A stretch of 64,000 nucleotides of DNA from an uncultured Lachnospira sp. (GCA_910585095.1 CAJUBU010000008.1:8270-72269); one strand, 5' to 3'; positions 1-9,691 are shown, counted from the first letter of the stretch. Numbers and translations are program-made. Notes: generated by a model from the sequence alone, not told the origin.

Positions 1-1
1 A

Positions 2-277
2 CTTGCTGGTATTACAATACGCTGTATACACACGCCAGGTCATACAAAAGGTGGAATGAGTTATTATATAGAAGATGCAAATATATTATTTTCTGGCGAT
101 ACTTTATTTGCAGCATCCGTTGGCAGAACAGATTTTCCTACAGGAAGTATGAGTGAACTGGTAAGAAGTATAAAGTCAAAGCTTTTAATTCTTCCAGAAA
201 ATACAAGAGTTTTTACAGGACATGGAGAGAGTACCTCCATTGCATATGAAAAACAGTATAATCCATTTCTTTCATAA
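2..277 (+). CDS. MBL-fold metallo-hydrolase, C-terminal part (gene cut by window edge)
   Basis: The frame is open from base 2, so the gene begins outside the window. The visible ~91 residues carry the glyoxalase II-like metal-binding string HTPGHTKGG at the start, then the FSGDTLF motif whose Asp bridges the two metals, and FTGHGE near the end, which holds the last metal-binding His. This identifies a small YcbL/glyoxalase II-like metallo-beta-lactamase-fold hydrolase, probably a cytoplasmic thioester hydrolase of unknown substrate. It ends about 150 bp before hemZ on the same strand. The methionine at base 56 is internal to the domain and is not the true start. Family is firm; substrate is not known. 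Confidence 0.85.
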   Translation, partial: LAGITIRCIHTPGHTKGGMSYYIEDANILFSGDTLFAASVGRTDFPTGSMSELVRSIKSKLLILPENTRVFTGHGESTSIAYEKQYNPFLS

Positions 278-424
278 AGTGTAATATGATAGAACTTATA
301 AAATGTAAAGCTTAATGCAATGTATTTTATTGGTGATAAAAATATTTACATCATATTAAACACAAAAACAGCAAAAAATATTGGATTTATATATATAAAA
401 AGCAACATAGAAATAGGGATGAAT

Positions 425-1837
425 ATGATATATATTGATATAGATAATCTGGATTATTATGATGATGCCAATGTGCTAATCAAATCATTTTATCCAAGAA
501 GCGAAGTGGAATTAAAAAAGTTAGATACCACTGTAAAACAGGAAGATAAGGTTATTTTTGCAGATACAAGTTGTATTGTAGGAAGCAAAAAAGAATGTCA
601 TGAACAATTTAAAAGAAAGCTGTATGAACATTTAGTAAAACAGACAGGGAAAGTTCTTCCATGGGGTTATCTTACAGGTGTAAGACCTAGTAAAATTGCT
701 TATATGATGTTGGAGGAACAAAGAAGCGAAGAATGTATTATTGACGAGTTTGTAAAAAAACATGGCGTTTCGGGAAAAAAAGCAAAGCTGGCATTGCAGG
801 TGGCATCAACTGAAAAAACAATTCTTGATAAGTTGGATTATAAACATGGGTATAGTTTGTATATAGGAATCCCATTTTGTCCTACAACATGTCTTTATTG
901 TTCCTTCACATCATATTCTATCACAGCATTTCGGTCGAAGGTAGACGATTATATCGATGCGCTTATTAAGGAGATGCATTATGTTGCAAAAGCAATGTCT
1001 AAAAGGCGTCTTGATACAGTGTATATTGGGGGAGGAACGCCCACTTCACTTGAGCCTGTTCAGTTAGAACGGTTATTGTCAGAGTTAAAACACCATTTTG
1101 ATATGAAACATATAAAAGAATTTACGGTTGAGGCAGGCAGACCAGACAGTATCACATTAGAAAAACTTGAGGTGTTAAAAAAGCATGGTGTTCAAAGGAT
1201 TTCGATTAATCCACAGACGATGAATGATAAGACATTAGCTGTTATTGGACGCAAACATAGTGTCGCCAGTGTGATAGAAGCATTTGATATGGCAAGAAAT
1301 GTGGGATTTGACAATATTAATATGGATATGATTCTCGGGCTTCCAGGTGAGGGGAAAAAAGAGGTTGAACAGACTCTAAAAAGTATCTATAAGCTTCACC
1401 CTCAAAGTTTAACGGTGCATTCACTTGCAATAAAAAGAGCAGCAGCATTGAATATATGGCGTAATAAATATATTGATTTTAAGATTGAAAACAGTGAGGA
1501 AATGGTGAGCATGGCAGCGGATTATGCAGCGATGATGGGGCAAAAGCCATATTATATGTATCGTCAAAAAAATATGGCGGGAAATTTGGAAAATGTTGGC
1601 TATGCAATCCCAACATATGAGTGTATATACAATATATTGATTATGGAGGAGAAACAGACCATAATAGCGGTGGGGGCAGGTGCTTCCAGCAAAGCTGTTT
1701 TAGAGAAAGCTGCCCGAATTGAGCGTGTTGAAAATGTCAAAGATGTAATGAGTTATATTGATAGAATTGATGAGATGATAGCTCGCAAAGAGCGATTTAT
1801 TAAAAAGTATGGTGTTGATTTAGATGGAAACAATTGA
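425..1837 (+). CDS. hemZ: Coproporphyrinogen dehydrogenase HemZ (radical SAM)
   Basis: Oxygen-independent coproporphyrinogen III dehydrogenase of the HemZ type, a radical-SAM enzyme in heme synthesis or a HemN-like relative. The protein shows the cluster motif CPTTCLYC (CxxxCxxC) about a third of the way in, YIGGGTPTSL, the ISINPQTMND strand and DMILGLPGE, in the usual order. I chose the ATG at 425 (MIYIDIDNLD), which follows an AGGGA site at 415-419 and matches the usual HemZ N-terminus. In-frame ATGs at 419 and 320 exist, but 320 has no ribosome site. The predicted length is 470 residues, normal for the family. The last 14 bases overlap the HD-GYP gene, so the two are probably translationally coupled. 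Few other heme genes are visible, so the substrate is inferred from the family. Confidence 0.88.
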   Translation: MIYIDIDNLDYYDDANVLIKSFYPRSEVELKKLDTTVKQEDKVIFADTSCIVGSKKECHEQFKRKLYEHLVKQTGKVLPWGYLTGVRPSKIAYMMLEEQRSEECIIDEFVKKHGVSGKKAKLALQVASTEKTILDKLDYKHGYSLYIGIPFCPTTCLYCSFTSYSITAFRSKVDDYIDALIKEMHYVAKAMSKRRLDTVYIGGGTPTSLEPVQLERLLSELKHHFDMKHIKEFTVEAGRPDSITLEKLEVLKKHGVQRISINPQTMNDKTLAVIGRKHSVASVIEAFDMARNVGFDNINMDMILGLPGEGKKEVEQTLKSIYKLHPQSLTVHSLAIKRAAALNIWRNKYIDFKIENSEEMVSMAADYAAMMGQKPYYMYRQKNMAGNLENVGYAIPTYECIYNILIMEEKQTIIAVGAGASSKAVLEKAARIERVENVKDVMSYIDRIDEMIARKERFIKKYGVDLDGNN

Positions 1838-2450
1838 TAGTGAATTTTTTGAAAATATAGTAAATGATTTTAAGAGTGGCATTTCACATGGTATTCTTGT
1901 GGGAAATATCTCATATGAACTTGCAAAAAGAATGGGATATAATGAGAATGAAGCCTATGAAGTGAAATTGTCGGGTATGCTTCATGATATTGGCAAATTG
2001 TCATTGTCACAATATTTATATGGGCGTAATACAGAAGGAATGTCGATTGAAGAAGTGAAGTATATGCGAATGCACTCAAAGATTGGTTATGAATTTTTAA
2101 AAAAAGAGGAATTTTCTTCTAATGTGCTTGAAAATGTATTAAGACATCATGAATGTTTTGATGGAAGTGGATATCCTGATAATCTTGTGGGGGAAGATAT
2201 CCCATTTGATGCAAGAATTATAAAAGTGGCTGATGAGTTTGCTGCATTGATATCAGACCGACCATATAGAAAGGCATTTGATATAGAAACTGCCGTTCAG
2301 ATTATGATAGATGGAATTAAAAATCTTGATATGAAAGTGTTTATTCAATTTCAGCGTTTTATTCATGAGCCATATGCGTTGGATTTAATTAATAACAGCA
2401 AGATTAATCTTGAGGATTTGGATATTGATGCAATAATATCTACTGTGTAA
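1824..2450 (+). CDS. HD-GYP domain protein
   Basis: A 208-residue protein that is almost entirely one HD-GYP domain: HDIGK near residue 54, HSKIGYEFL, then RHHECFDGSGYP and RIIKVADEFAAL with RPYR. These residues bind the di-iron centre and define the GYP subclass, which hydrolyses cyclic di-GMP in characterised members. No receiver, GAF or membrane segment is attached, so input must come from a partner or from level of expression. It overlaps the end of hemZ by 14 bases (ATGGAAACAA lies inside the last hemZ codons). Activity on c-di-GMP is inferred from motif conservation. Confidence 0.85.
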   Translation: METIDSEFFENIVNDFKSGISHGILVGNISYELAKRMGYNENEAYEVKLSGMLHDIGKLSLSQYLYGRNTEGMSIEEVKYMRMHSKIGYEFLKKEEFSSNVLENVLRHHECFDGSGYPDNLVGEDIPFDARIIKVADEFAALISDRPYRKAFDIETAVQIMIDGIKNLDMKVFIQFQRFIHEPYALDLINNSKINLEDLDIDAIISTV

Positions 2451-2578
2451 ATAAAATATGTAACAAGTTTTATGCAAGTATATTTTATACTTGTATATGT
2501 TATACAAACATGTTTTTGTTTTTGGCAGTATATGGTAAAATGGATACAAAAATATAATGGAATTGTAGTATTTAAAGT

Positions 2579-2607
2579 TTGCCGCTTATAAAAAATTATG
2601 GTATACT
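2579..2607 (+). promoter_or_regulatory. Sigma-A promoter of aspS
   Basis: TTGCCG at 2579-2584 and TATACT at 2602-2607 are separated by exactly 17 bases, giving a leader of about 30 nt before the aspS ATG. The leader is too short for a T-box, so aspS does not appear to be T-box controlled. Confidence 0.7.
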
Positions 2608-2642
2608 TAAATGTAAGAACAACGAAATGGAGGAATTGAGAA

Positions 2643-4424
2643 ATGGCTGAGTCAATGGTGGGTTTAAAGAGAACTCACAGATGTACAGAGGTGTCATTGT
2701 CTGACGAAGGCAAGTCTGTTACTGTTATGGGATGGGTGCAAACTAGACGTAACTTCGGTGCTTTGATTTTTGTAGATTTAAGAGATAGAAGTGGTATTTT
2801 ACAGATTATATTTGATGAGAATATCATAGGGAAAGAAGGATTTGACAAGGCATATACATTGAGGAATGAATTTGTTATTGCAGTTTCAGGCAAGATTCAA
2901 AAGCGCTCTGGTGCAATCAATAAAAATCTTCAAACAGGTGATATAGAGGTGATTGCTACTGATTTAAGAATATTGTCTGAATCAGAAACACCGCCATTTC
3001 CAATTGATAAAGATAGTAATACCAAAGAGGATTTACGATTAAAGTATCGATTTTTGGATTTGAGAAGACCTGATATTCAATCCAATATTATCATGAGAAG
3101 TAAAGTTGCAACTTTGACAAGAGCATTTCTTGCAAAAGAAGGGTTCCTTGAGATTGAGACGCCAATGCTTACAAAAAGCACACCAGAGGGCGCTAGGGAT
3201 TATCTGGTGCCAAGCCGTATCCATCCGGGCAAGTTTTACGCATTGCCGCAGTCGCCTCAGCTTTTTAAGCAGCTGCTGATGTGTTCTGGATATGACCGAT
3301 ATGTGCAGATTGTACGATGTTTTAGGGATGAGGATTTAAGAGCGGACAGACAGCCAGAATTTACACAGATTGATATGGAATTGTCTTTTGTTGATGTAGA
3401 TGATGTTATTGATGTGAACGAGCGACTTTTAGCATATTTATTTAAAGAAGTGTTAGATGTTGATATTGAATTGCCTATTCAGAGAATGACATGGCAGGAA
3501 GCGATGGAACGATTTGGTTCAGACAAGCCTGATTTAAGATTTGGTATGGAACTTAAAAATGTTTCAGAACTTGTTAAGGATTGTGGATTTGGTGTTTTTA
3601 CAAATGCAATTAATAATGGCGGTTCAGTGAGAGGCATTAATGCTAAAGGACAAGGCGGTATGCCAAGAAAAAAGATTGATGCGTTGGTTGATTTTGCAAA
3701 AGGTTATGGAGCCAGTGGAATTGCTTATATAGCGATTCAACAAGATGGAACCGTGAAATCTTCCTTTGCAAAATTTATGACAGATGATGAGATGAAAGTA
3801 TTGATTGCTGCTCTTGATGGTGAAAATGGAGATTTACTTCTTTTTGCTGCAGATAAAAATAAAATTGTATGGAATGTGCTTGGAGCATTGCGCGTGGAGC
3901 TTGCAGGTCAGATGGGACTTCTTGATAAGAGCGATTATAAATTTTTATGGGTGACAGAATTTCCACAGTTTGAATGGTCTGATGAAGAAGAACGATTTGT
4001 TGCTATGCATCATCCATTTACAATGCCTATGGACGAAGATATTGACAAATTGGAGAGCGATCCTGGTTCTGTGCGAGCAAAGGCATATGATATTGTTTTA
4101 AATGGAACCGAGATAGGAGGAGGCAGCGTTCGTATTCATCAAGCTGATATACAGGCAAGAATGTTTAAGGCTTTGGGATTGACACAGGAAGTTGCAAATG
4201 AAAAGTTTGGATTTCTTCTTGAGGCATTTAAGTATGGGGTACCCCCACATGCAGGGCTTGCATATGGTTTTGACCGTCTTGTAATGCTTATGGCTAAAAG
4301 AGATAATATAAGAGATGTGATTGCTTTTCCAAAGATTAAGGATGCATCTTGTCTTCTTACCAATGCGCCAGATGTTGTCGATGATAAACAGTTAGGGGAG
4401 TTGTCTATCAAAATCAATATTTAG
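2643..4424 (+). CDS. aspS: Aspartate--tRNA ligase
   Basis: Class II aspartyl-tRNA synthetase, 593 residues, the length of the bacterial type. The N-terminal OB-fold that reads the anticodon (VMGWVQTRRNFGALIFVDLRDRSG region) is followed by motif 2 (FRDEDLRADRQPEFTQID), the bacterial GAD insertion around residues 300-420, and motif 3 (GLAYGFDRLVMLM). The start is the ATG at 2643, preceded by GGAGG at about 2630. The gene has its own promoter and a short leader. A chemoreceptor gene follows 51 bases later without a clear terminator. Confidence 0.97.
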   Translation: MAESMVGLKRTHRCTEVSLSDEGKSVTVMGWVQTRRNFGALIFVDLRDRSGILQIIFDENIIGKEGFDKAYTLRNEFVIAVSGKIQKRSGAINKNLQTGDIEVIATDLRILSESETPPFPIDKDSNTKEDLRLKYRFLDLRRPDIQSNIIMRSKVATLTRAFLAKEGFLEIETPMLTKSTPEGARDYLVPSRIHPGKFYALPQSPQLFKQLLMCSGYDRYVQIVRCFRDEDLRADRQPEFTQIDMELSFVDVDDVIDVNERLLAYLFKEVLDVDIELPIQRMTWQEAMERFGSDKPDLRFGMELKNVSELVKDCGFGVFTNAINNGGSVRGINAKGQGGMPRKKIDALVDFAKGYGASGIAYIAIQQDGTVKSSFAKFMTDDEMKVLIAALDGENGDLLLFAADKNKIVWNVLGALRVELAGQMGLLDKSDYKFLWVTEFPQFEWSDEEERFVAMHHPFTMPMDEDIDKLESDPGSVRAKAYDIVLNGTEIGGGSVRIHQADIQARMFKALGLTQEVANEKFGFLLEAFKYGVPPHAGLAYGFDRLVMLMAKRDNIRDVIAFPKIKDASCLLTNAPDVVDDKQLGELSIKINI

Positions 4425-4475
4425 TGCAAGAGAACCAACATAATAAAATAACAAGATATAAGGGGGTATACTTAT

Positions 4476-6830
4476 ATGGATGATTTTGAAAATAAAGTTG
4501 TATCGGATGGGGTTGGAGAATTTATTGAGTTGATAGACGAATCGGAAAACATAAATGGTGGTAGTGGAAAGAATACAAAAAAGAAGCGTCTAAAAAAAGA
4601 GAAAGTACCAAAGAAAGAAAAAGCACCTAAAAGGGAGAAGATGCCAAAAAAAGAAAAAGTGCCTAAAAAAGAGAAGATATCCAAAAAGAAATTAAAACAA
4701 GAAGGCACAGAAAAAGTAAAAAAAGAAAGACCTTCTAAAAATGCAAAGACAAAAAAATTGAAAAAGAATAATGCAATTGATTTTAAGAATTATCTGCAAT
4801 CAGGATTGTCTATAAAGGTAAAGCTGATAGGAGCGTTTGTTATACCAGTTTTACTGATTATATTGTTGGGAGTCATTTCATATAATACGGCATCGAGTGC
4901 AATTACAAACAGTTATACAGAATCTTCTGTATCAACAGTAAAAAAGACTGCAGATTATTACACATTAATGTTTTCAAATATTAAGTCTGCTGCCAGTGAA
5001 TTTGCCAGCAGTTCTGATGTAAAGTCTTATTATTCAGGTTCTTTTTCAGCAGACCCTATTACAGAGGAAAGCCGTTATAACAGTATATTTAACACTTTAA
5101 ATGCAACGGTTATGGGTAACTCTGCAATAAAGACAATTCATGTTATCAGTAATTATGGCAAGTCTATTTTTACGACCACCAATTTAATGGAGGTTACAGG
5201 AGAATATGAAAATATAAAGGCTTCTGAGGAAGGAAAACAAATTGATTCAAAAAGAACAGCATGGTTTACTTCAAGAAGCTATATTGATACAAAAGGTGTT
5301 GGTAAGTATTCACTGAGTTATGGAAGACAACTTCTTGGTAATTCTCAAAGAAGTGTTGGTTATATCTTTGTTGATATGCAGGCTGATTACCTTAAAGAAA
5401 CGCTTTCTAATGTTGATTTGGGGCAAAACAGTGTTATAGGGATTATAGCACCTGATGGCGGTGAGATTTTGCACAGCAGTGATTTGGAGTTGTCTGAGGA
5501 GCAGCACTACATATATAATCAGGATTTTTATAATGAGGCAATGTCTTTGGAAGAAAAAGAGGGCAGTAAAGTTGTTTCATTTAACGGTAGTAATAATCTT
5601 TTTGTTTATAGTGTAACGGATGATGGATTTATGATATGTGCTTTGATTCCACAAGCTACTATTTTATCACAGGCACATATGATTCAGTATGTATCATTGG
5701 CAGTTGTTATTGTTGCAATTATTGTTGCTGTACTAATTGGAGGCGGTTTGTCTGCTAATATTGCAAGTTCTATTAAGAGAATTATGAAAAGTCTTGAAAA
5801 AGCAGCATCAGGTGACCTTACGACAGAAGTTTCAATAAAGGGAAGCGATGAGTTTGCAGTGCTTGGCAAGAGTACAAATGGAATGATTGGCAATGTCAAA
5901 GAGCTTATTGAAAAGACAAAAGGTGTATCGCTCAAAGTAGACGAGTCTGTTGATACGGTTTCTAACAATGCCAAACAATTGTTGGAAGGAACAAAAGATA
6001 TTACAAAAGCGATTCAAGAAATTGAGCATGGTGTTGTTCAGCAAGCAGAAGATTCGGAAGAATGTATCCGCCAGATGGATAATTTGTCTGATAAGATTAA
6101 TAGCGTATCTAAAAATTCAGACAAGATTGCAAGGATAGCGGATGATACTAATTTAATTGTTGACAAAGGAATGATGTCTATAGACGAATTAAAGGGAAAT
6201 GCATCAAGAACCGTTGAAATTACGGGCAATGTTATTATGGAGATTAATAACTTAAAACAGTCTTCTATGGCAATTGGCAGCATTATTATGGCGATTAATG
6301 AAATTGCAGAACAGACCAATCTGCTCTCATTGAACGCTTCTATTGAGGCAGCAAGAGCAGGTGAGGCAGGCAGAGGTTTTGCAGTTGTTGCTGATGAAAT
6401 AAGAAAATTGGCTGACCAGTCAGTAGGTTGTGTCAATCAAATTCGTAAAATTGTTGAAGATATTAATGATAAGACAAATGATACCGTTGCTATTGCAAAA
6501 AGAGCAGAAGATGTCGTTGAAATACAAGGGCATTCTATAGAAACCGCTAAAAAAGTATTTAATCAAATACAATCACAGTTTGATGAACTTTTAGGTAGTT
6601 TAAATGAAATTACAGAAGGAATTAATATTATAGCAGATGCCAAGGCGCAGACGCTTGATTCAATACAAAATATATCAGCTGTTTCACAGCAGACAGCAGC
6701 AGCGTCAGAGGAAGTGACAGAAACTGCTAACAGACAGCTTGAACAGGTTGAAAAATTGAATTTGGCAGCAGAAAATCTCAATAGTAACTCAAGTGATTTG
6801 TCACAGGCAATAGGTGTATTTACTGTATAA
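4476..6830 (+). CDS. Methyl-accepting chemotaxis protein with lysine-rich N-terminal extension
   Basis: 784-residue chemoreceptor. Residues ~1-110 are an unusual cytoplasmic extension: an acidic patch, then a lysine-rich stretch with a six-residue repeat (xPKKEK, residues 44-72). The first membrane segment is at ~116-136, followed by a ~260-residue extracellular Cache-like sensor, a second membrane segment at ~403-428, a HAMP linker (~431-480) and a long signalling coiled coil. The hairpin tip, with EQTNLLSLNASIEAARAGE near residues 610-630, is the CheA/CheW contact. The protein should form receptor arrays. The ligand cannot be told from sequence. AGGGGG at 4461-4466 is the ribosome site. Most receptors start just before the first membrane helix, so the 110-residue extension is atypical. 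Confidence 0.93.
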   Translation: MDDFENKVVSDGVGEFIELIDESENINGGSGKNTKKKRLKKEKVPKKEKAPKREKMPKKEKVPKKEKISKKKLKQEGTEKVKKERPSKNAKTKKLKKNNAIDFKNYLQSGLSIKVKLIGAFVIPVLLIILLGVISYNTASSAITNSYTESSVSTVKKTADYYTLMFSNIKSAASEFASSSDVKSYYSGSFSADPITEESRYNSIFNTLNATVMGNSAIKTIHVISNYGKSIFTTTNLMEVTGEYENIKASEEGKQIDSKRTAWFTSRSYIDTKGVGKYSLSYGRQLLGNSQRSVGYIFVDMQADYLKETLSNVDLGQNSVIGIIAPDGGEILHSSDLELSEEQHYIYNQDFYNEAMSLEEKEGSKVVSFNGSNNLFVYSVTDDGFMICALIPQATILSQAHMIQYVSLAVVIVAIIVAVLIGGGLSANIASSIKRIMKSLEKAASGDLTTEVSIKGSDEFAVLGKSTNGMIGNVKELIEKTKGVSLKVDESVDTVSNNAKQLLEGTKDITKAIQEIEHGVVQQAEDSEECIRQMDNLSDKINSVSKNSDKIARIADDTNLIVDKGMMSIDELKGNASRTVEITGNVIMEINNLKQSSMAIGSIIMAINEIAEQTNLLSLNASIEAARAGEAGRGFAVVADEIRKLADQSVGCVNQIRKIVEDINDKTNDTVAIAKRAEDVVEIQGHSIETAKKVFNQIQSQFDELLGSLNEITEGINIIADAKAQTLDSIQNISAVSQQTAAASEEVTETANRQLEQVEKLNLAAENLNSNSSDLSQAIGVFTV
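4605..4691 (+). repeat. Coding tandem repeat, 18-bp unit (PKKEK repeats)
   Basis: Four and a half degenerate 18-bp units encode VPKKEK, APKREK, MPKKEK, VPKKEK, ISKKK at residues 44-72 of the chemoreceptor. The surrounding ~60 residues are also extremely lysine-rich. Confidence 0.8.
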
Positions 6831-6857
6831 AATAATAATTAAAATGGAGGATTTATC

Positions 6858-8096
6858 ATGTATTCGTTTGATGAAGTACAAAATTATGATTCAGAGCTTG
6901 CAAAGGCTATGAATGATGAACTTGAAAGGCAGAGAAGTCATATTGAATTGATTGCATCTGAAAATCTTGTAAGCAAGACCGTTATGGCAGCTATGGGAAG
7001 TCCGCTTACCAATAAGTATGCAGAAGGGTATCCGGGAAAGAGATATTATGGCGGCTGTGAATATGTGGATGTTGTGGAAACACTTGCAATAGAGAGAGCA
7101 AAGAAACTGTTTGGATGCGAGTATGCAAATGTTCAGCCACATTCAGGCGCACAGGCAAATTTAGCTGCATTTTTTGCTATGGTGGAACCTGGTGATACGG
7201 TTATGGGTATGAGTTTAGATTGCGGCGGACATCTCTCACATGGTTCTCCAGTAAATATTTCTGGTAAATATTTTAATATTGTGCCTTATGGCGTTACTTC
7301 GGATGGTTTTATTGATTATGATGAGGTATTGCGCATTGCAAAAGAATGTAAGCCAAAGATGATTATTGCAGGTGCAAGTGCTTATGCAAGAACCATTGAC
7401 TTTAAGAAATTTAGAGAAATATGTGATGCTGTCGGCGCTTACTTAATGGTTGATATGGCACATATTGCCGGTCTTGTAGCAGGCGGGGCGCATCCTAGTC
7501 CAATGCCATATGCAGATGTGGTGACAACAACAACACATAAGACGCTTCGCGGACCTAGAGGTGGTATGATTCTTTCATCGGCTGAAAGTGCAGAACAATT
7601 TAAATTTAATAAATGTGTATTTCCTGGTATACAGGGTGGACCGCTTATGCACGTTATTGCAGCAAAGGCAGTTTGTTTAAAGGAAGCGTTAGAGCCTGAT
7701 TTTAAAGTATATGCGCAACATGTTGTAGACAATGCACAAGCTTTGTGCAAAGGACTTATAAATAGAGGATTTGACATTGTTTCAGGCGGTACAGACAATC
7801 ATCTTATGCTTGTCAATTTGATAAGCAAAGGTGTTACTGGAAAAGAAGTTGAGAAACTTCTCGATGCAGCCAACATTACATGTAATAAAAACACCATTCC
7901 AAATGACCCTGCATCTCCATTTGTGACAAGTGGTATTCGATTAGGTACAGCAGCCGTTACAACAAGAGGATTTAACACAGATGATATGGATGTGGTAGCA
8001 GAGGCAATTGCACTTCTTGTTGATGATGTTGAGGCAAATAAAGAAAAAGCAGTAGAGATGGTTAAAATTCTTACTGATAAATATCCGTTATATTAA
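6858..8096 (+). CDS. glyA: Serine hydroxymethyltransferase
   Basis: PLP enzyme that interconverts serine and glycine while charging tetrahydrofolate with a one-carbon unit. The 412-residue protein has the expected length, the N-terminal RQRSHIELIASEN-type segment, the NKYAEGYPGKRYYGG substrate loop and the PLP-lysine region TTTTHKTLRGPRGG (Lys near residue 226). Start ATG at 6858 follows GGAGG at 6845-6849. It lies 27 bp after the chemoreceptor gene and is followed by a long bidirectional hairpin separating it from argG, which is convergent. Confidence 0.97.
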   Translation: MYSFDEVQNYDSELAKAMNDELERQRSHIELIASENLVSKTVMAAMGSPLTNKYAEGYPGKRYYGGCEYVDVVETLAIERAKKLFGCEYANVQPHSGAQANLAAFFAMVEPGDTVMGMSLDCGGHLSHGSPVNISGKYFNIVPYGVTSDGFIDYDEVLRIAKECKPKMIIAGASAYARTIDFKKFREICDAVGAYLMVDMAHIAGLVAGGAHPSPMPYADVVTTTTHKTLRGPRGGMILSSAESAEQFKFNKCVFPGIQGGPLMHVIAAKAVCLKEALEPDFKVYAQHVVDNAQALCKGLINRGFDIVSGGTDNHLMLVNLISKGVTGKEVEKLLDAANITCNKNTIPNDPASPFVTSGIRLGTAAVTTRGFNTDDMDVVAEAIALLVDDVEANKEKAVEMVKILTDKYPLY

Positions 8097-8126
8097 AATT
8101 GCTTGCGTCTAGTACAATAATAAACA

Positions 8127-8191
8127 AAATAAATCTGCCATATTGGGTAATATGTTAGTACAACATTTTACCTTATGTGGCAGATTTATTT
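8127..8191. terminator. Bidirectional terminator-like hairpin between glyA and argG
   Basis: A 14-bp perfect inverted repeat, AAATAAATCTGCCA (8127-8140) and TGGCAGATTTATTT (8178-8191). The 37-base centre can pair further (GGTAA..ATGTT with AACAT..TTACC), so the whole 65 bp forms one long hairpin. Position between convergent genes suggests termination in both directions. Confidence 0.7.
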
Positions 8192-8266
8192 GTATAGGCA
8201 ACAAACCAAGCATATATGCTTACAGCATGTTTATCTGTTTATATTGTATGACATGATAATTACAGC

Positions 8267-9481
8267 TTATTTGTTGTTTTCAGCATCCTTTAAAGCACGT
8301 ACTTTTAATGAAAGACCAAACAGATTAATAAAGCCTTCTGCATCGTGATGGTCATAAAGTTCACCTGTTGTAAAGGAAGCAATAGATTCATTATAAAGTG
8401 AATAAGGCGATGTTGTGCCTGCTTTTATAATATTGCCTTTATAGAGTTTAAATTTCACTTCACCTGTAACTTTTTCTTGTGTCTTTTCAATAAATGCTTG
8501 AACAGCCTCACGCAAAGGCGTTTCCCATTTTCCCTCATAGACGATTTGAGCAAATTTATTGCCCATATCAAGCTTCATAGTTGTAGTATCACGGTCGAGA
8601 ACAAGTTCTTCAAGCTGTTGGTGTGCTTCATAAAGGATTGTTCCGCCAGGTGTCTCATAAACACCGCGAGATTTCATACCAACAACACGATTTTCTACAA
8701 TATCAATAATGCCAATGCCATGTTTTCCGCCAAGACGATTGAGTTCACGAATAATATCCGAAACTTTCATAGCCTTTCCATTAACGGTTTTTGGAACGCC
8801 TTTTTCAAAGGTTATAGTAACATATTCGCCTTCATCTGGCGCTTTTTCAGGTGTTGTTCCAAGCACAAGCAAATGTTCATAGTTTGGTTCATTTGCAGGG
8901 TCCTCCAATTCCAATCCCTCATGGCTGATATGCCATATATTGCGGTCACGGCTATAACTAGTATCGGCTGAAAATGGGAGATGAATACCATGTTGTTTGC
9001 AGTATTCAATCTCATCTTCGCGGGACTGCATTGTCCATTTTTCATTTCTCCATGCAGCAATAATCTTGATATCTGGTGCAAGAGCTTTGATAGTCAACTC
9101 AAAACGAATTTGGTCGTTTCCCTTGCCCGTAGCGCCATGACATATAGCAGTAGCGCCTTCTTTGCGGGCAATCTCAACAAGTCTTTTTGCAATTAAAGGT
9201 CTTGCCATTGATGTGCCAAGAAGATATTTATTTTCATATACAGCATGAGCTTGTACACAAGGTACGATATAGTCATCACAAAATTCATCGGTAAGGTCTT
9301 CTATGTAGAGCTTAGAAGCGCCGCATGAAATTGCTCGTTCCTCAAGTCCATCTAATTCTTCCTCTTGTCCACAGTCTGCACATACACAGATAACTTCGTA
9401 ATCAAAATTTTCCTTTAGCCAAGGAATAATTGCAGTGGTGTCAAGACCACCAGAGTAAGCTAAAATAACTTTTTCTTTCAT
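8267..9481 (-). CDS. argG: Argininosuccinate synthase
   Basis: Catalyses ATP-dependent joining of citrulline and aspartate in arginine synthesis. The N-terminus MKEKVILAYSGGLDTTAI contains the SGGLDT pyrophosphate loop. GATGKGNDQIRFE and SYSRDRNIWHISHEG are further family blocks. 404 residues, normal. I placed the start at 9481 because AGGAGG lies at 9490-9495 (minus strand) and the 22 upstream in-frame residues have no family match. It is divergent from argCJBD, with shared promoter and operator space at 9690-9845. Its ~200-nt leader includes a copy of a dispersed hairpin element. argH is not in the window. Confidence 0.97.
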   Translation of the reverse strand: MKEKVILAYSGGLDTTAIIPWLKENFDYEVICVCADCGQEEELDGLEERAISCGASKLYIEDLTDEFCDDYIVPCVQAHAVYENKYLLGTSMARPLIAKRLVEIARKEGATAICHGATGKGNDQIRFELTIKALAPDIKIIAAWRNEKWTMQSREDEIEYCKQHGIHLPFSADTSYSRDRNIWHISHEGLELEDPANEPNYEHLLVLGTTPEKAPDEGEYVTITFEKGVPKTVNGKAMKVSDIIRELNRLGGKHGIGIIDIVENRVVGMKSRGVYETPGGTILYEAHQQLEELVLDRDTTTMKLDMGNKFAQIVYEGKWETPLREAVQAFIEKTQEKVTGEVKFKLYKGNIIKAGTTSPYSLYNESIASFTTGELYDHHDAEGFINLFGLSLKVRALKDAENNK

Positions 9482-9512
9482 GAATATTTCCTCCTGATTT
9501 TTTTGTTCCCCT

Positions 9513-9619
9513 GAGCAATGAGCCAAGTACCGTGCTTGCACGAGCATAAAGTCAGCAAGCTGACTTGGCGAATGCTGCGAGGGTCAAATACCTCATTGCT
9601 TGCAGCGGGGTATTTGATT
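9513..9619 (+). repeat. Dispersed hairpin element I, copy 1 (in argG leader)
   Basis: Begins GAGCAATGAGCCAAG and ends GGGGTATTTGATT. GCCAAGT pairs with ACTTGGC and encloses two small hairpins (CGTGC-TT-GCACG and GTCAGC-AA-GCTGAC). A second domain pairs TCAAATACC with GGGTATTTGA. A related copy with the same framework lies at 57992-58102. The argG transcript would carry the reverse complement, which also folds. Confidence 0.65.
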
Positions 9620-9691
9620 CAATAAACTGGTTTAACAGCATTTAATTGAATATAAGGACGTTTTGTAAAGGTGTCGTCCATTATTGTACCT

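Noticed and set aside
2475..2493. Inverted repeat CAAGTATA / TATACTTG after the HD-GYP gene
   Set aside because: AT-rich stem not directly followed by a T run; too weak to call a terminator.
4139..4417. 92-codon minus-strand frame inside aspS
   Set aside because: Shadow of a conserved gene with no ribosome site; same holds for minus-strand frames at 6038-6436 and 20412-20864 in the chemoreceptors.
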